The translations under genes and the position numbers were made by a program. A stretch of 44,697 nucleotides of DNA from Yoonia sp. (lineage in GTDB: Bacteria > Pseudomonadota > Alphaproteobacteria > Rhodobacterales > Rhodobacteraceae), in the NCBI GenBank assembly GCA_029252195.1, contig JAQXBV010000086.1:1-44697 (forward strand). The letters run 5' to 3'. Positions 16,911 through 26,426 of the stretch are shown piece by piece. The notes below the pieces were generated by a model. It did not search any database, had not been told where the DNA came from, and was given only the letters and a program-made list of their open reading frames with translations. Within the stretch, counting starts at the first letter, position 1. Every line of letters starts with the position of its first letter.

Positions 16911-18250
16911 CACGGAAGCTTTTTGGCACGGACGGTGTGCGCGGCAAGGCAAATATTTACCCGATGACCGCCGAAATGGCCCTCAAAATCGGGGCTGCTG
17001 CAGGGTGCTATTTCCGCAATGACGGCTCCAATGGCCACCGCGTTGTGATCGGCAAGGACACACGGCTCTCGGGCTATATGTTCGAGAGCGCTTTGACCGC
17101 AGGGTTGACGAGCACGGGCATGAATGTGCTTTTGCTGGGCCCTGTACCGACACCTGCGGTCGGGTTGCTCACGACCTCTATGCGCGCCGATGTTGGCATC
17201 ATGATTTCGGCCAGCCACAATCCGCACCACGACAATGGGATCAAGTTTTTTGGGCCCGACGGGTTTAAGTTGTCTGACGAGGCCGAGGCCGAAATCGAGG
17301 CTTTGGTTGCGGGGGACATTGAACCGGCGCAAGCCAATAATATCGGGCGCGCCAGACGGATCGACGACGGGCGGTTCCGCTATGCCGAGCGGGTCAAGAC
17401 GACCCTGCCGCATGGAATGCGTCTGGACGGGCTCAAGGTCGTGATCGATTGTGCGAACGGTGCGGCATATAAGGTCGCTCCAGAGGTGCTCTGGGAGCTT
17501 GGCGCGACTGTGATCCCTGTGGGTGTTTCGCCTGACGGCTACAACATTAACGCAGGTTGCGGGTCAACCTCGACGCTCTCTGCTGCCGAGACGATTGTCG
17601 CGCATGGCGCGGATGTGGGAATTTGCCTTGATGGCGACGCGGATCGCGTGATGATTTTGGAAGAGAACGGCAAAGTTGCCGATGGCGATCAGATCATGGC
17701 GTTGATGGCGGATCGCTGGGCGCAAAGTGACAGGCTCAATGGCAGAACGTTGGTGGCGACGGTGATGTCCAACCTTGGTCTGGAGCGGTTCTTGACCAGC
17801 AAGGGGTTGCAGCTTTTACGCACAGGTGTGGGCGACCGCTATGTGGTTGAGGCCATGAGGGCGGGCGGGTTCAACCTTGGCGGCGAGCAGTCGGGTCATA
17901 TTGTGATGACCGATTACGCGACGACAGGTGACGGGCTTTTGGCCGGACTGCAATTCTTGGCCGCGATGCTTGAGACCGGCAAAAAGGCCAGCGCATTGAC
18001 CCAGAGTTTCGAGACCGTGCCGCAGATGCTCAAGAACGTGCGATACAGCTTGGGCACAGATCCGATGAATGCACAGGCGGTTAAGGCCGTGATTGCGGAT
18101 GCCGAGGCCAAACTGGTCGGCACGGGCCGCTTGCTCATCCGCAAATCAGGGACCGAACCTTTGGTGCGCGTCATGGCCGAATGCGAAGATGCGGATTTGT
18201 TGGTGCAGGTCGTTGACGGGATCGTGGCCGAGGTCGAGCGGGCGGTTTAA
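16907..18250 (+). CDS. glmM: Phosphoglucosamine mutase
   Basis: Interconverts glucosamine-6-phosphate and glucosamine-1-phosphate on the way to UDP-N-acetylglucosamine for peptidoglycan and lipopolysaccharide. 447 residues, normal for GlmM. Motifs are the start [13 protein letters not shown], the phosphoserine loop [12 protein letters not shown] (serine near residue 101), the metal-binding loop DGDADRV, the sugar-binding segment GGEQSGH and the phosphate-binding [12 protein letters not shown]. The start overlaps the folP stop by four bases. A long in-frame upstream extension from 16709 is the folP coding strand in another frame and is not used. The folP-glmM order is also known in other proteobacteria. 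Its stop codon overlaps that of the convergent transporter gene. Confidence 0.96.
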   Translation: MTRKLFGTDGVRGKANIYPMTAEMALKIGAAAGCYFRNDGSNGHRVVIGKDTRLSGYMFESALTAGLTSTGMNVLLLGPVPTPAVGLLTTSMRADVGIMISASHNPHHDNGIKFFGPDGFKLSDEAEAEIEALVAGDIEPAQANNIGRARRIDDGRFRYAERVKTTLPHGMRLDGLKVVIDCANGAAYKVAPEVLWELGATVIPVGVSPDGYNINAGCGSTSTLSAAETIVAHGADVGICLDGDADRVMILEENGKVADGDQIMALMADRWAQSDRLNGRTLVATVMSNLGLERFLTSKGLQLLRTGVGDRYVVEAMRAGGFNLGGEQSGHIVMTDYATTGDGLLAGLQFLAAMLETGKKASALTQSFETVPQMLKNVRYSLGTDPMNAQAVKAVIADAEAKLVGTGRLLIRKSGTEPLVRVMAECEDADLLVQVVDGIVAEVERAV

Positions 18251-19146
18251 ACCCGCCCGAAGATCCGCTTGAGGCTGTTCCACTGGCTGATCATGAGCCC
18301 GATCATAATGAGTGCGAGAGCTGCAAAAAAGCGCAGCGGAAGCACCTCTGACAGCACAAACGCCCCGAAAATCATTGACCAAACAGGCACTTGGTAATTT
18401 ACGAGTGTCATGAAAACAGCGCCTGCGCTACGGATCGTCGTGACCCGCAACAGCGCGGCAAAGGCGGTCGGCACGAACCCCAGAAACATAATCGCCATGG
18501 TCGAGGTGCGGTCGGCGATATGCGGGACGCCCTCGAAAATGAGCATGGCAGGGATCAGAGCCGTGGCGCCGACCAGCAAGAGTAGCGCTGCCATTGTGAT
18601 CGAGTCGATCGGCGGGCAGCGGCGGGTCATGATGCTTGAGATCGCATAAGATATCGTCGCCATGATGCAGGCGATTTGGCCCAAAGGCGCCATGCCTGTG
18701 CCGATCTTGAGGACGGAAGGCCCGATCAGGACGATCGCGCCTGTGAAGCCGAGGCCGACGCCCACCAGATTGCGGGTGCTGAGCTTTTCATCCGTGAAAA
18801 TATGCGCCAGCGGCAACACAAAGAGGGGCAGAGCGGCCATCGAGATGCCGGCGAAAGCGGAGGGCACATATTGCTGGCCCCAGCTCAAGAGCGCGAATGG
18901 GACGGCCGTGTTCAAAATGCCGATCACGGTCAGATATTTGATCATTCGGGCGTCAAAGGTGGGCAGCGGGCGTTTCAAGACGCGCATCAACGTCAAAAGC
19001 GCGATGGCACCCAGCGTTGTGCGCGCGCAGGCGACAGTCAGCGGGCCATAGCCGCGCAGTGCAATCGAGACGACCATAAAAGTGCCGCCCCAAATCAAGC
19101 CAAGGACAAGGACCGAGAGCCAGTTTTGCAGGGTCGGGGTTTGCAT
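18247..19146 (-). CDS. EamA/DMT-family transporter
   Basis: 299 residues with about ten hydrophobic segments forming two EamA repeats, the drug/metabolite transporter fold. The first repeat begins near [16 protein letters not shown] with the typical 'WG..F' signature, and the second begins near [18 protein letters not shown]. The substrate cannot be read from sequence; relatives export amino acids, metabolites or drugs. The ATG at 19146 (MQTPTLQNW) is preferred over an upstream TTG at 19161. The stop codon overlaps the glmM stop in opposite orientation. It lies downstream of ilvC on the same strand but is separated from it by a strong terminator. Confidence 0.85.
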   Translation of the reverse strand: MQTPTLQNWLSVLVLGLIWGGTFMVVSIALRGYGPLTVACARTTLGAIALLTLMRVLKRPLPTFDARMIKYLTVIGILNTAVPFALLSWGQQYVPSAFAGISMAALPLFVLPLAHIFTDEKLSTRNLVGVGLGFTGAIVLIGPSVLKIGTGMAPLGQIACIMATISYAISSIMTRRCPPIDSITMAALLLLVGATALIPAMLIFEGVPHIADRTSTMAIMFLGFVPTAFAALLRVTTIRSAGAVFMTLVNYQVPVWSMIFGAFVLSEVLPLRFFAALALIMIGLMISQWNSLKRIFGRV

Positions 19147-19171
19147 CGGGTGTTCCGCCAATTTGTAATTG

Positions 19172-19197
19172 AAAAGGGCGCCCCAAGAGGGACGCCC
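19172..19197 (-). terminator. Intrinsic terminator of ilvC
   Basis: Read on the minus strand, GGGCGTCCC pairs with GGGGCGCCC around TCTT (19176-19197) and is followed by four T residues (complement of 19172-19175). The nine-pair GC-rich stem fits a rho-independent terminator. Confidence 0.75.
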
Positions 19198-19202
19198 CGT
19201 GT

Positions 19203-19223
19203 GATGGGTTAAAACCCACCCTA
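19203..19223 (-). repeat. Dispersed palindromic repeat, copy 2
   Basis: On the minus strand it reads TAGGGTGGGTTTTAACCCATC, differing slightly from copy 1. It lies in the ilvC 3' untranslated region, between the stop codon and the terminator. Confidence 0.7.
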
Positions 19224-19233
19224 TGCGGTTAGC

Positions 19234-20289
<1,056 letters not shown>

Positions 20290-20388
20290 TTATAACGGGC
20301 AGTTTGCAGCTTGGGGAGGTTGCAAAGGTTGATATTTCCGCTAAAAATTAACTTGTTATGCTCAAAAATGTCGATTATTGATTTTTTC

Positions 20389-20844
20389 ATGCTTGATAGT
20401 GACGCCCGCGCGATTTTGCGCCATTTGCAGATCGATCCGACCCTCACTGCGCCTGATCTGGCGGAGTTGACAGGGTTGAGCACGGGCAAGGTGACGCGGC
20501 GGCTGGAAAAGCTGGCCGCTGACGGCGTGTTACTGGGGCAGGTGTCGGTGATTGATTGGGCCGCGCTAGGTTATGCTGTACAGGTATCGCTGCGCGTTAC
20601 GCTGGATAAAACGGTCTCGCGCGCCTTTGATGATTTTCTGAGTGCGGCGCGGCTGGTGCCCGAGGTTCTGGAAATCCAGACGTTTTTGGGCCGTGTCGAT
20701 GTGCGGCTGTCGCTGGTGGCGCGGGATTTGCCGCACTACCAACAGATTTACCGCGAACAGGTTCTGACCCTGCCACATATCGCCGATATCGAGGCCTTGA
20801 TGACCGTGGCAGAAATCAAATCCAACAGGGTGCTGCCACTATGA
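20389..20844 (+). CDS. Lrp/AsnC-family transcriptional regulator (first of a pair)
   Basis: About 151 residues: an N-terminal winged helix (MLDSDARAILRHLQ, then LTGLSTGKVTRRLEKL) and a C-terminal RAM/AsnC ligand-binding domain (VSLRVTLDKT ... FLGRVDVRLSLVARDL ... LTLPHIADIEALM). The ATG at 20389 matches the usual family start; an in-frame ATG at 20368 and a TTG at 20311 would add AT-rich codons unlike the rest. None has a Shine-Dalgarno sequence. The gene is divergent from ilvC and overlaps the next regulator gene by four bases. Lrp-type proteins often sense amino acids, so ilvC is a plausible target, but that is inference. Confidence 0.85.
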   Translation: MLDSDARAILRHLQIDPTLTAPDLAELTGLSTGKVTRRLEKLAADGVLLGQVSVIDWAALGYAVQVSLRVTLDKTVSRAFDDFLSAARLVPEVLEIQTFLGRVDVRLSLVARDLPHYQQIYREQVLTLPHIADIEALMTVAEIKSNRVLPL

Positions 20845-21293
20845 CGTTGGACGATCTCGACCGTGATATCCTGCGCGCGCTTTACGCAGACGCCAGTCAG
20901 CCTGCAAGCCAGTTGGGCCGCAAGTTCGGCCTAAGCCAGCCTGCAATGTGGCGGCGGATCAAGCGCTTGGAAGATGCCGGTATCATCAAAGGCCGCGCGT
21001 TGCTGCTGGACGCCGAAAAGGTAGGTTTTGGCGTGACTGTGTTTCTGGGGGTCAAGCTCGCCACCAAGGGCCGTGTCAGCCTTGAGGATTTTGAGCGGGC
21101 GGTGGGCGCCATCCCCGAGGTGCAAACCGTTGAACATGTGCTCGGGCTATATGACTACCGCTTGCGGGTCGTGGCCCGTGACCTCGCCGATTTCGAGCGG
21201 GTCTTGCGGCGGCGGGTCATGACATTGCCAGGGGTCGGGAACGTCGAGGCCAATGTGCTCTTGAGTGAAGAACGCCGTCCTGGGCCAATTTGA
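20841..21293 (+). CDS. Lrp/AsnC-family transcriptional regulator (second of a pair)
   Basis: 150 residues with the same layout as its neighbour: DDLDRDILRALYADASQPAS, helix-turn-helix around KFGLSQPAMWRRIKRLEDAG, and a RAM domain with LGLYDYRLRVVARDL and VMTLPGVGNVEANVLL. It is only distantly similar to the first member. The ATG overlaps the upstream stop (ATGA), so both proteins are probably made together and may form a heteromer. Siroheme-decarboxylase pairs of the same fold exist (AhbA/AhbB), but no heme d1 or nir genes are nearby and both DNA-binding helices look intact, so I keep the regulator call. Confidence 0.86.
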   Translation: MTLDDLDRDILRALYADASQPASQLGRKFGLSQPAMWRRIKRLEDAGIIKGRALLLDAEKVGFGVTVFLGVKLATKGRVSLEDFERAVGAIPEVQTVEHVLGLYDYRLRVVARDLADFERVLRRRVMTLPGVGNVEANVLLSEERRPGPI

Positions 21294-21313
21294 ACGGTAT
21301 ACCAAGATAGACT

Positions 21314-21342
21314 TTGCCATCATTGCCGTCACAGGTCATGTT
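21314..21342 (+). promoter_or_regulatory. Candidate promoter of the class V aminotransferase gene
   Basis: TTGCCA (21314-21319), 17-base spacer, CATGTT (21337-21342) in the 75-base gap before the gene. The -10 match is weak. Confidence 0.35.
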
Positions 21343-21368
21343 GGCTGCAATTCAAATTGGAGACGACA

Positions 21369-22493
21369 ATGACTATTCAAAGCCCCGTTGACCCAGATGG
21401 CCTGATGGAATTTTCCGTTGTATTTACGGATCGTTCACTGAATCATATGTCTAAGACTTTTCAACGTGTTATGACCGATATCTCATCTATGTTGAAAGAG
21501 GTCTATCAGGCCGACGAAGTGGCCCTCGTGCCCGGTGGCGGCACGTACGGGATGGAGGCCGTTGCGCGTCAGTTTGGCGGTGGTGCCCATGCATTGATCG
21601 TGCGTAACGGCTGGTTTTCCTACCGTTGGACGCAGATTTTCGAGGCGGGCGATTTTGCCGCGAAGACAACAGTTCTGAAAGCGCGCCAAGCGGGCAACGA
21701 CACCCGCGCGCCCTTTGCACCTGCTCCGATTGAAGAAGTTGTCGCGGCCATTCGCGAGGCAAAACCCGATGTGGTTTTTGCCCCCCATGTCGAGACAAGC
21801 GCAGGGTTGATCCTGCCCGATGAGTACCTCAAGGCGATGGCCGATGCGGCCCATGAGGTCGGCGCGCTCTTAGTGCTTGATTGTATCGCAAGCGGATGTG
21901 TTTGGGTCGATATGAAGGCCACGGGCGTAGATGTCTTGATCTCTGCGCCGCAAAAGGGATGGTCGGCGACCCCCTCTGCGGGCCTTGTGATGATGTCCGA
22001 ACGTGCCGCTGCGCGTTTGGTTGAAACGACCTCTGACAGCTTTGCCATGGACCTCAAGAAGTGGCGCGCGATTATGGCGGCCTATGAGGGCGGCGGGCAT
22101 GCTTATCACCTGACGATGCCGACGGATGGCTTGCGGTCGTTCCGCGATACGATGCTTGAGACCAAGGACTATGGCTTTGAAAAGCTGAAAGCGGCTCAAT
22201 GGTCTTTGGGTCAGCAAGTGCGCGGCATTCTGGCGGCTAAGGGGATCAAATCCGTCGCCGCAGAGGGCTTTCAGGCGCCTGGCGTCGTGGTCAGCTATAC
22301 TGATGATCCTGCGGTGCAAAACGGATCGGCTTTTGCGGCCAAGGGCATGCAAATCGCCGCTGGTGTGCCGCTGCAATGCGACGAACCTGATGATTTCCGC
22401 ACCTTCCGTCTGGGTCTTTTCGGGCTAGATAAGCTTTACGACGTGGACGGCACGGTTGCGCGGTTGACGCCTGTTTTGGACGCGGTCCTTTAG
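21369..22493 (+). CDS. Class V PLP-dependent aminotransferase (alanine-glyoxylate/serine type)
   Basis: 374 residues with the class V aminotransferase fold. Visible are the cofactor-contacting PGGGTYGMEA, the aspartate of LVLDCIASG that pairs with the pyridine nitrogen, and the PLP lysine in SAPQKGWSATPSAG (near residue 200). Relatives transfer amino groups between alanine or serine and glyoxylate or pyruvate; the substrate pair here is not determined. The ATG at 21369 has GGAG upstream; the frame opens four codons earlier without a good site. It lies downstream of the two Lrp genes but has its own gap and possible promoter. It ends in a hairpin shared with the convergent hydroxylase gene. 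Confidence 0.83.
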   Translation: MTIQSPVDPDGLMEFSVVFTDRSLNHMSKTFQRVMTDISSMLKEVYQADEVALVPGGGTYGMEAVARQFGGGAHALIVRNGWFSYRWTQIFEAGDFAAKTTVLKARQAGNDTRAPFAPAPIEEVVAAIREAKPDVVFAPHVETSAGLILPDEYLKAMADAAHEVGALLVLDCIASGCVWVDMKATGVDVLISAPQKGWSATPSAGLVMMSERAAARLVETTSDSFAMDLKKWRAIMAAYEGGGHAYHLTMPTDGLRSFRDTMLETKDYGFEKLKAAQWSLGQQVRGILAAKGIKSVAAEGFQAPGVVVSYTDDPAVQNGSAFAAKGMQIAAGVPLQCDEPDDFRTFRLGLFGLDKLYDVDGTVARLTPVLDAVL

Positions 22494-22500
22494 GACCGCG
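22481..22500. terminator. Perfect 8-bp hairpin spanning two convergent stop codons
   Basis: CGCGGTCC (22481-22488), loop TTTA, GGACCGCG (22493-22500). The loop contains the overlapping stop codons of the aminotransferase (TAG 22491-22493) and the hydroxylase (TAA on the minus strand). It is symmetrical and could stall transcription in both directions; it lacks a T-tract. Confidence 0.5.
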
Positions 22501-23692
22501 CGCCGAGGCCCATTTCCATGAGTTTGCGGCGGATCGGGGTCGCTTTATAAAGCGCCTTGATCCCTGCAACCCGCATATCCTGTATCAACGGATTGCCCGC
22601 GATTGAGGCGCGATTAAGTGCGTCGATGCCCGCAACCCGCAGCCGGACGTCCTTGTGCCGTGCGGCCTGATAGGCATCGAGCATCACGCGCCCGCCAAGC
22701 TTGTCTCGCTGTTTGAGAGCGAGCTCAAGCAACGCATCCAGATCATTGAGCGACATGTTCAGGCCCTGCGCGCCGATGGGCGGCATCACATGGGCGGCCT
22801 CTGCGACCAAAGCGACGCGCGGGCCAGCCATGGCTTGGGCAACCTGACTGATGATCGGCCAGACGTTGCGTTTTGAGACGAGGGTCAATGGGCCGTTCAC
22901 ACCTGCCGAGCGGGACGTGGCCAAGGCGCTAAAGGCCGTCTCATCCAGCGCCATATGCTCGGCGGTCGCGGGGCCGCTGTCCATCCAGACCACCGCCGAG
23001 CAAGGCTTGCCGTGATGATCGGGTAGCGGCACAAGCGTGAAAGGGCCGCCGGCACGGTGTACTTCGGTCGACACATTATGATGCGGCGCGTCATGGGTGA
23101 CGGCGAATGTGATGGCCTTTTGTCCGTAGCGCTTTGTTTTTACGTCTATTCCTGCAGCTAAGCGCACCGCAGATCCGCGCCCGTCTGCACCGATCACAAG
23201 CTTGCAGCGGACCTGAGACCCATCGGTCAGCGTGACCAAACCATAGGCCGAACGCGCCACCATGGACGCAAATCCAACGCCCGTGCGGAAGGTGACATTG
23301 GGCAATTCCTCAAGGCGGGCGACCATCTCGCGGCGCAACAGCCAGTTGGGCAGGTTCCACCCGAAAGGCCTGTCCGAGACATCGCTGGCGTCAAAATCTG
23401 CCTGCGTGCGGATGTCTCCGTCTTCGCCGCTGGCATCGACGATCCGCATGATTTGCAGCGGCGCAGCGTGGGCTGCGAGCTTTGACCAAAGACCCGCGCG
23501 GTCAAGAAAGGCTTGGGCGGGTTGCAGGAATGCAGTGGTGCGTAAATCAGCGCCCGCTTGATCGGCAAGCATCACAGGTGGGGTCGGGTCCACGATGACC
23601 ACATCGAACCCTGCCGTGCCAAAGGCCGCTGCCGCTGTCAGCCCGGCCACGCCGCTGCCCGAAATGAAGATATCTGTCTCAATTCTATTCAT
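22490..23692 (-). CDS. FAD-dependent monooxygenase, UbiH/UbiF family
   Basis: 400 residues. The N-terminal FAD-binding Rossmann motif is DIFISGSGVAGLTAAAAF, the middle DG motif is KLVIGADGRGSAVR, and the C-terminal FAD motif is VALVAEAAHVMPPIGAQGLN, which in the family reads GDAAH-PP-GQG. UbiH-type enzymes hydroxylate the ring during ubiquinone synthesis; this is the likely role but the ring position cannot be told from sequence. Note AEAAH in place of the common GDAAH. It is tail-to-tail with the aminotransferase, overlapping by four bases. Upstream is a 164-base gap shared with the divergent GntR gene, in which I see no convincing further feature. Confidence 0.87.
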   Translation of the reverse strand: MNRIETDIFISGSGVAGLTAAAAFGTAGFDVVIVDPTPPVMLADQAGADLRTTAFLQPAQAFLDRAGLWSKLAAHAAPLQIMRIVDASGEDGDIRTQADFDASDVSDRPFGWNLPNWLLRREMVARLEELPNVTFRTGVGFASMVARSAYGLVTLTDGSQVRCKLVIGADGRGSAVRLAAGIDVKTKRYGQKAITFAVTHDAPHHNVSTEVHRAGGPFTLVPLPDHHGKPCSAVVWMDSGPATAEHMALDETAFSALATSRSAGVNGPLTLVSKRNVWPIISQVAQAMAGPRVALVAEAAHVMPPIGAQGLNMSLNDLDALLELALKQRDKLGGRVMLDAYQAARHKDVRLRVAGIDALNRASIAGNPLIQDMRVAGIKALYKATPIRRKLMEMGLGARS

Positions 23693-23856
23693 ACATCAGA
23701 CATAGGCCGATCCGTGCTTTTCGGAAAGGGGCGACAGGCAGGCTGCGTCAAGAAAGCCGTCAAGGTGATGGCCGTTTTGGCAATCTGGCGCAGCGACTTA
23801 AGCTTGCCCGCGACGCCCTGCTACGGCTAGGGTGCCTCAACACGAAAGGCCTGTTC

Positions 23857-24510
23857 ATGCAAGAAAACCGCGGCACGCATAAAGACGCATATACCTTGAT
23901 CCTAGAAGCGATCGACAGCCACATTTATACGCCAGGCGACCGCTTGGTCGAGAGTGATCTTGCCGAACGATTTGGCGTGTCGCGCACACCTATTCGCGAG
24001 GCTTTACAACGGCTTGAGACGCAAAACCTGCTGACCCGCGATGGCCGGTCCTTGATTGTGGCCTCATTGGATCATACCCAATTGTCCGATCTTTATGTGG
24101 TGCGTGGAGAGCTTGAAGGGCTTGCCGCCAGATTGGCCGCCCGTCACGCCACCCCAGAAGAGGTGGGCGTGCTGCGCGATATGCTTGATGCGGACCACCA
24201 ACTTGGCAGCAATCCCGAGGCGCTAAGCCGCGCCAACCGCAGGTTTCACAAGCAAATTCACCTTGCATCGCACAACAGGTTTCTGGTGCAACAACTTGAT
24301 CTGGTGCACCGGTCCATGGCGCTCTTGGCCACGACATCGCTTTCTGCAGAGGGGCGCATTTCGGGTACATTGGCAGAACACGCAAAGATCGTGGAGGCGA
24401 TCGAAGCAGGGGACGGCGACGCAGCCTATGCGGCGCTGCGCGATCATATCTCAAAGGCCTATATTACAAGGCTGAAGCTGGACGCGCGGGCGGTGGAGTC
24501 GGGGCAGTAG
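23857..24510 (+). CDS. GntR-family transcriptional regulator, FCD type
   Basis: 217 residues. The N-terminal winged helix has the GntR signature YTPGDRLVESDLAERFGVSRTP followed by IREALQRLE (quoted here in two parts). The C-terminal alpha-helical FCD domain contains the metal-binding pattern with FHKQIHLASHNRF and LAEHAKIVEAIEAGD. Such regulators usually sense small organic acids. The ATG at 23857 has AAAGG upstream. It is divergent from the UbiH-type gene, and its 3' end overlaps the convergent glycosyltransferase gene by about 47 bases. The target is unknown. Confidence 0.88.
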   Translation: MQENRGTHKDAYTLILEAIDSHIYTPGDRLVESDLAERFGVSRTPIREALQRLETQNLLTRDGRSLIVASLDHTQLSDLYVVRGELEGLAARLAARHATPEEVGVLRDMLDADHQLGSNPEALSRANRRFHKQIHLASHNRFLVQQLDLVHRSMALLATTSLSAEGRISGTLAEHAKIVEAIEAGDGDAAYAALRDHISKAYITRLKLDARAVESGQ

Positions 24511-26359
24511 CCCCTTTGGGCAACAAGACCCCGTGCATCGTCTTATCCCAATAAAACGGTTTCCACGCGAGTTCGAGTAGCCCTTTGTAGGCAGCAATCG
24601 CCGCGAGCGGGAAATAGAACTGAAGCGTGATAGCCCATTTGATCAGCCAAGTTTTTCCGGCAGCGCGCAAGGCGATTGCCGCAATGATCAGGCTGATCAC
24701 TTCTGAGGCGAAGAAGACCCCCACAAGCGTCCAGAACCAGACAGGCGGTAGAAATGTTATGAACGGGTGGGGAAAGCCGAAGGGGATCAGCCAAAATGAC
24801 CAAAGCAAAGGGGCTAGTACAAATTGTGCGAGCGTGCCCACAAATAGCAACTGAACACCCAAAAACCGTTTGGGCCCCAAATCGCGCCAAAGCTGCCGCG
24901 GCGCGCGCATATGAACAGCATAGGTGATCGCATACCCTTTGAGCCAACGTGACCGCTGCTTGACCCAAGGCCAAAAGCGGCCATTGGCCTCTTCTTGGGT
25001 CACAGACCCGATCAGCTCGGTGCGATACCCCGCCCGCGCGAGGCGCACCCCGAGGTCGGCATCTTCGGTCACATTGTGGGCGTCCCATCCGCCAAGGTTT
25101 TCGAGCACCTCGCGTCGGAAAAAAAGCGTGGTGCCGCCCAAGGGAACGACGAGGCCAAGCTTCTCCAGACCAGGCAGAACGACGCGAAACCAAGTTGCAT
25201 ATTCGACGGTAAAGCAGCGGGTTAGCCAATTTGTTGACGTGTTGTAATAGTCTAATATCCCCTGCAAACATGCGACTTTTGGCCCGCAATTGGCAAAATG
25301 CGCGGCCACGACCCGTAGCTGATCCGGCGCGGGCGCGTCTTCGGCATCATAGACACCAATGATGTTGCCTTGTGCGAAATCCAATGCGAAATTCAAGGCG
25401 CGGGGTGTGGTCCGCAGGCTCCCCTCCAGCACAATAAGCGGGCGCATCCACGTCGGCAGCGTGGTTTTGCCAAGGGCCGCCATTGTCATCTTGTCGTCGC
25501 GTTCCGTGACAAGCAAAACATCAAGAAGCGCGACCGGGTAGTCGATTTCGCGCAATCGGGCGAGCAGATGGTCTGTAATATCTGTCTCGCGAAACAGCGG
25601 CACAAGGAGCGTGATCTTGGGCAACCTTTCAGGGGCCGCAGATGCGCACTGAGCGCTGGGTTGCGGTTGTCGGTTGGCCACAAGGACCGCAATCTTCAGT
25701 CCGGTATTGAAGAGCAAAATCGCAATCGCGATTGTGCAAAACGTGCTAAATGTGACGCTCGGGAACGCGATCATAAAGGCGCTAAGCCCAAGCAAAAAGG
25801 TCAAACCCAGCCCAAACGCACGGTTGGCCCGCCACGTCCGGCTGGACATATGTGAGGGGGTTTTATGTTCGGCCGCATGCGAAAGATGGTCCCCAAAGAG
25901 CTCGATCACGGTCTTTTCGAGTTGGTCGCGGGTTGTGATGGCCATTCGGGCACCAGCAAATTCGGACGCAAGATCAGGTAGATGCCTGTCAAACTGATCG
26001 GGTTTATAGGTGAGAATAACGGTGGTTTCGCCCATGCGTCGCCACGGCAAAATGCTTGTCTGGATCGCGCGCGCGGGTCCATAGGCCGCTACCAAGTTAC
26101 GCTCAGGCGGCAGATCGCGCGGGTCAATCCGTGCCGTTTGATAGAGTGTCGAGAAGGCATCCGCGATCGTGAGGGCCGAGACGCCGTAGTTAGCGGTCAG
26201 AATCTCGGCCAGCCGAAGTCGCGATTGGCCCGCAGTGGCCTCGGCTTCGGCCGCATGCTGCGGGGTGATGGCCCCTTCGACGATAAGAATTTGCGCAAGC
26301 GGGCTTAGCTCGCGCAAAGGCGGGACATGTGAGACAAATTGTAAAGACTCAATCGACAT
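24464..26359 (-). CDS. Family 2 glycosyltransferase with GspE-N/MshEN-like N-terminal domain
   Basis: 631 residues from ATG 26359, which has AGGA seven bases upstream. Residues about 20-150 resemble the N-terminal domain of type II secretion ATPases; the segment RLAEILTANYGV...LTIADAF...Q resembles the MshEN c-di-GMP-binding pattern, with A for the usual G. Two membrane helices follow (about 180-230), then a GT2 catalytic domain with PLFRETDI, the DxD-like YDAEDAPAPDQL (near 337), the acceptor acid NVTEDADLG and the processive-type QRSRWLKG (near 472), then further membrane helices. It probably polymerises or exports a polysaccharide at the inner membrane. A hairpin covers its start and a CtrA-type site lies upstream. 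The product is unknown; cellulose synthase proper is unlikely. Confidence 0.85.
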   Translation of the reverse strand: MSIESLQFVSHVPPLRELSPLAQILIVEGAITPQHAAEAEATAGQSRLRLAEILTANYGVSALTIADAFSTLYQTARIDPRDLPPERNLVAAYGPARAIQTSILPWRRMGETTVILTYKPDQFDRHLPDLASEFAGARMAITTRDQLEKTVIELFGDHLSHAAEHKTPSHMSSRTWRANRAFGLGLTFLLGLSAFMIAFPSVTFSTFCTIAIAILLFNTGLKIAVLVANRQPQPSAQCASAAPERLPKITLLVPLFRETDITDHLLARLREIDYPVALLDVLLVTERDDKMTMAALGKTTLPTWMRPLIVLEGSLRTTPRALNFALDFAQGNIIGVYDAEDAPAPDQLRVVAAHFANCGPKVACLQGILDYYNTSTNWLTRCFTVEYATWFRVVLPGLEKLGLVVPLGGTTLFFRREVLENLGGWDAHNVTEDADLGVRLARAGYRTELIGSVTQEEANGRFWPWVKQRSRWLKGYAITYAVHMRAPRQLWRDLGPKRFLGVQLLFVGTLAQFVLAPLLWSFWLIPFGFPHPFITFLPPVWFWTLVGVFFASEVISLIIAAIALRAAGKTWLIKWAITLQFYFPLAAIAAYKGLLELAWKPFYWDKTMHGVLLPKGATAPTPPPARPASAL

Positions 26360-26391
26360 GATGTCATCCTGATACATAGGATGACATCATG
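26357..26391 (-). promoter_or_regulatory. Perfect 14-bp inverted repeat covering the glycosyltransferase start site
   Basis: CATGATGTCATCCT (26357-26370) and AGGATGACATCATG (26378-26391) are exact complements with a 7-base loop. In the mRNA the 3' arm contains both the AGGA ribosome-binding site and the ATG at 26359, so folding would hide them. The loop exposes an in-frame ATG (26377). An eight-codon upstream reading frame (26390-26364) runs through the hairpin. As DNA it could be an operator. Confidence 0.7.
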
Positions 26392-26402
26392 TCTAATTGC
26401 GG

Positions 26403-26417
26403 TTAACGATCCGTTAA
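26403..26417. promoter_or_regulatory. CtrA-type binding site TTAA-N7-TTAA
   Basis: TTAA (26403-26406), seven bases, TTAA (26414-26417): the consensus of the alphaproteobacterial cell-cycle/motility regulator CtrA. It lies between carA and the glycosyltransferase start, about 45 bases before that start. Confidence 0.6.
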
Positions 26418-26426
26418 GAAAGGTTA

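Noticed and set aside
20841-21293. AhbB/NirG-type siroheme decarboxylase
   Set aside because: The fold and paired layout are similar, but helix-turn-helix residues look intact and no heme d1 or alternative heme genes are present in the window.
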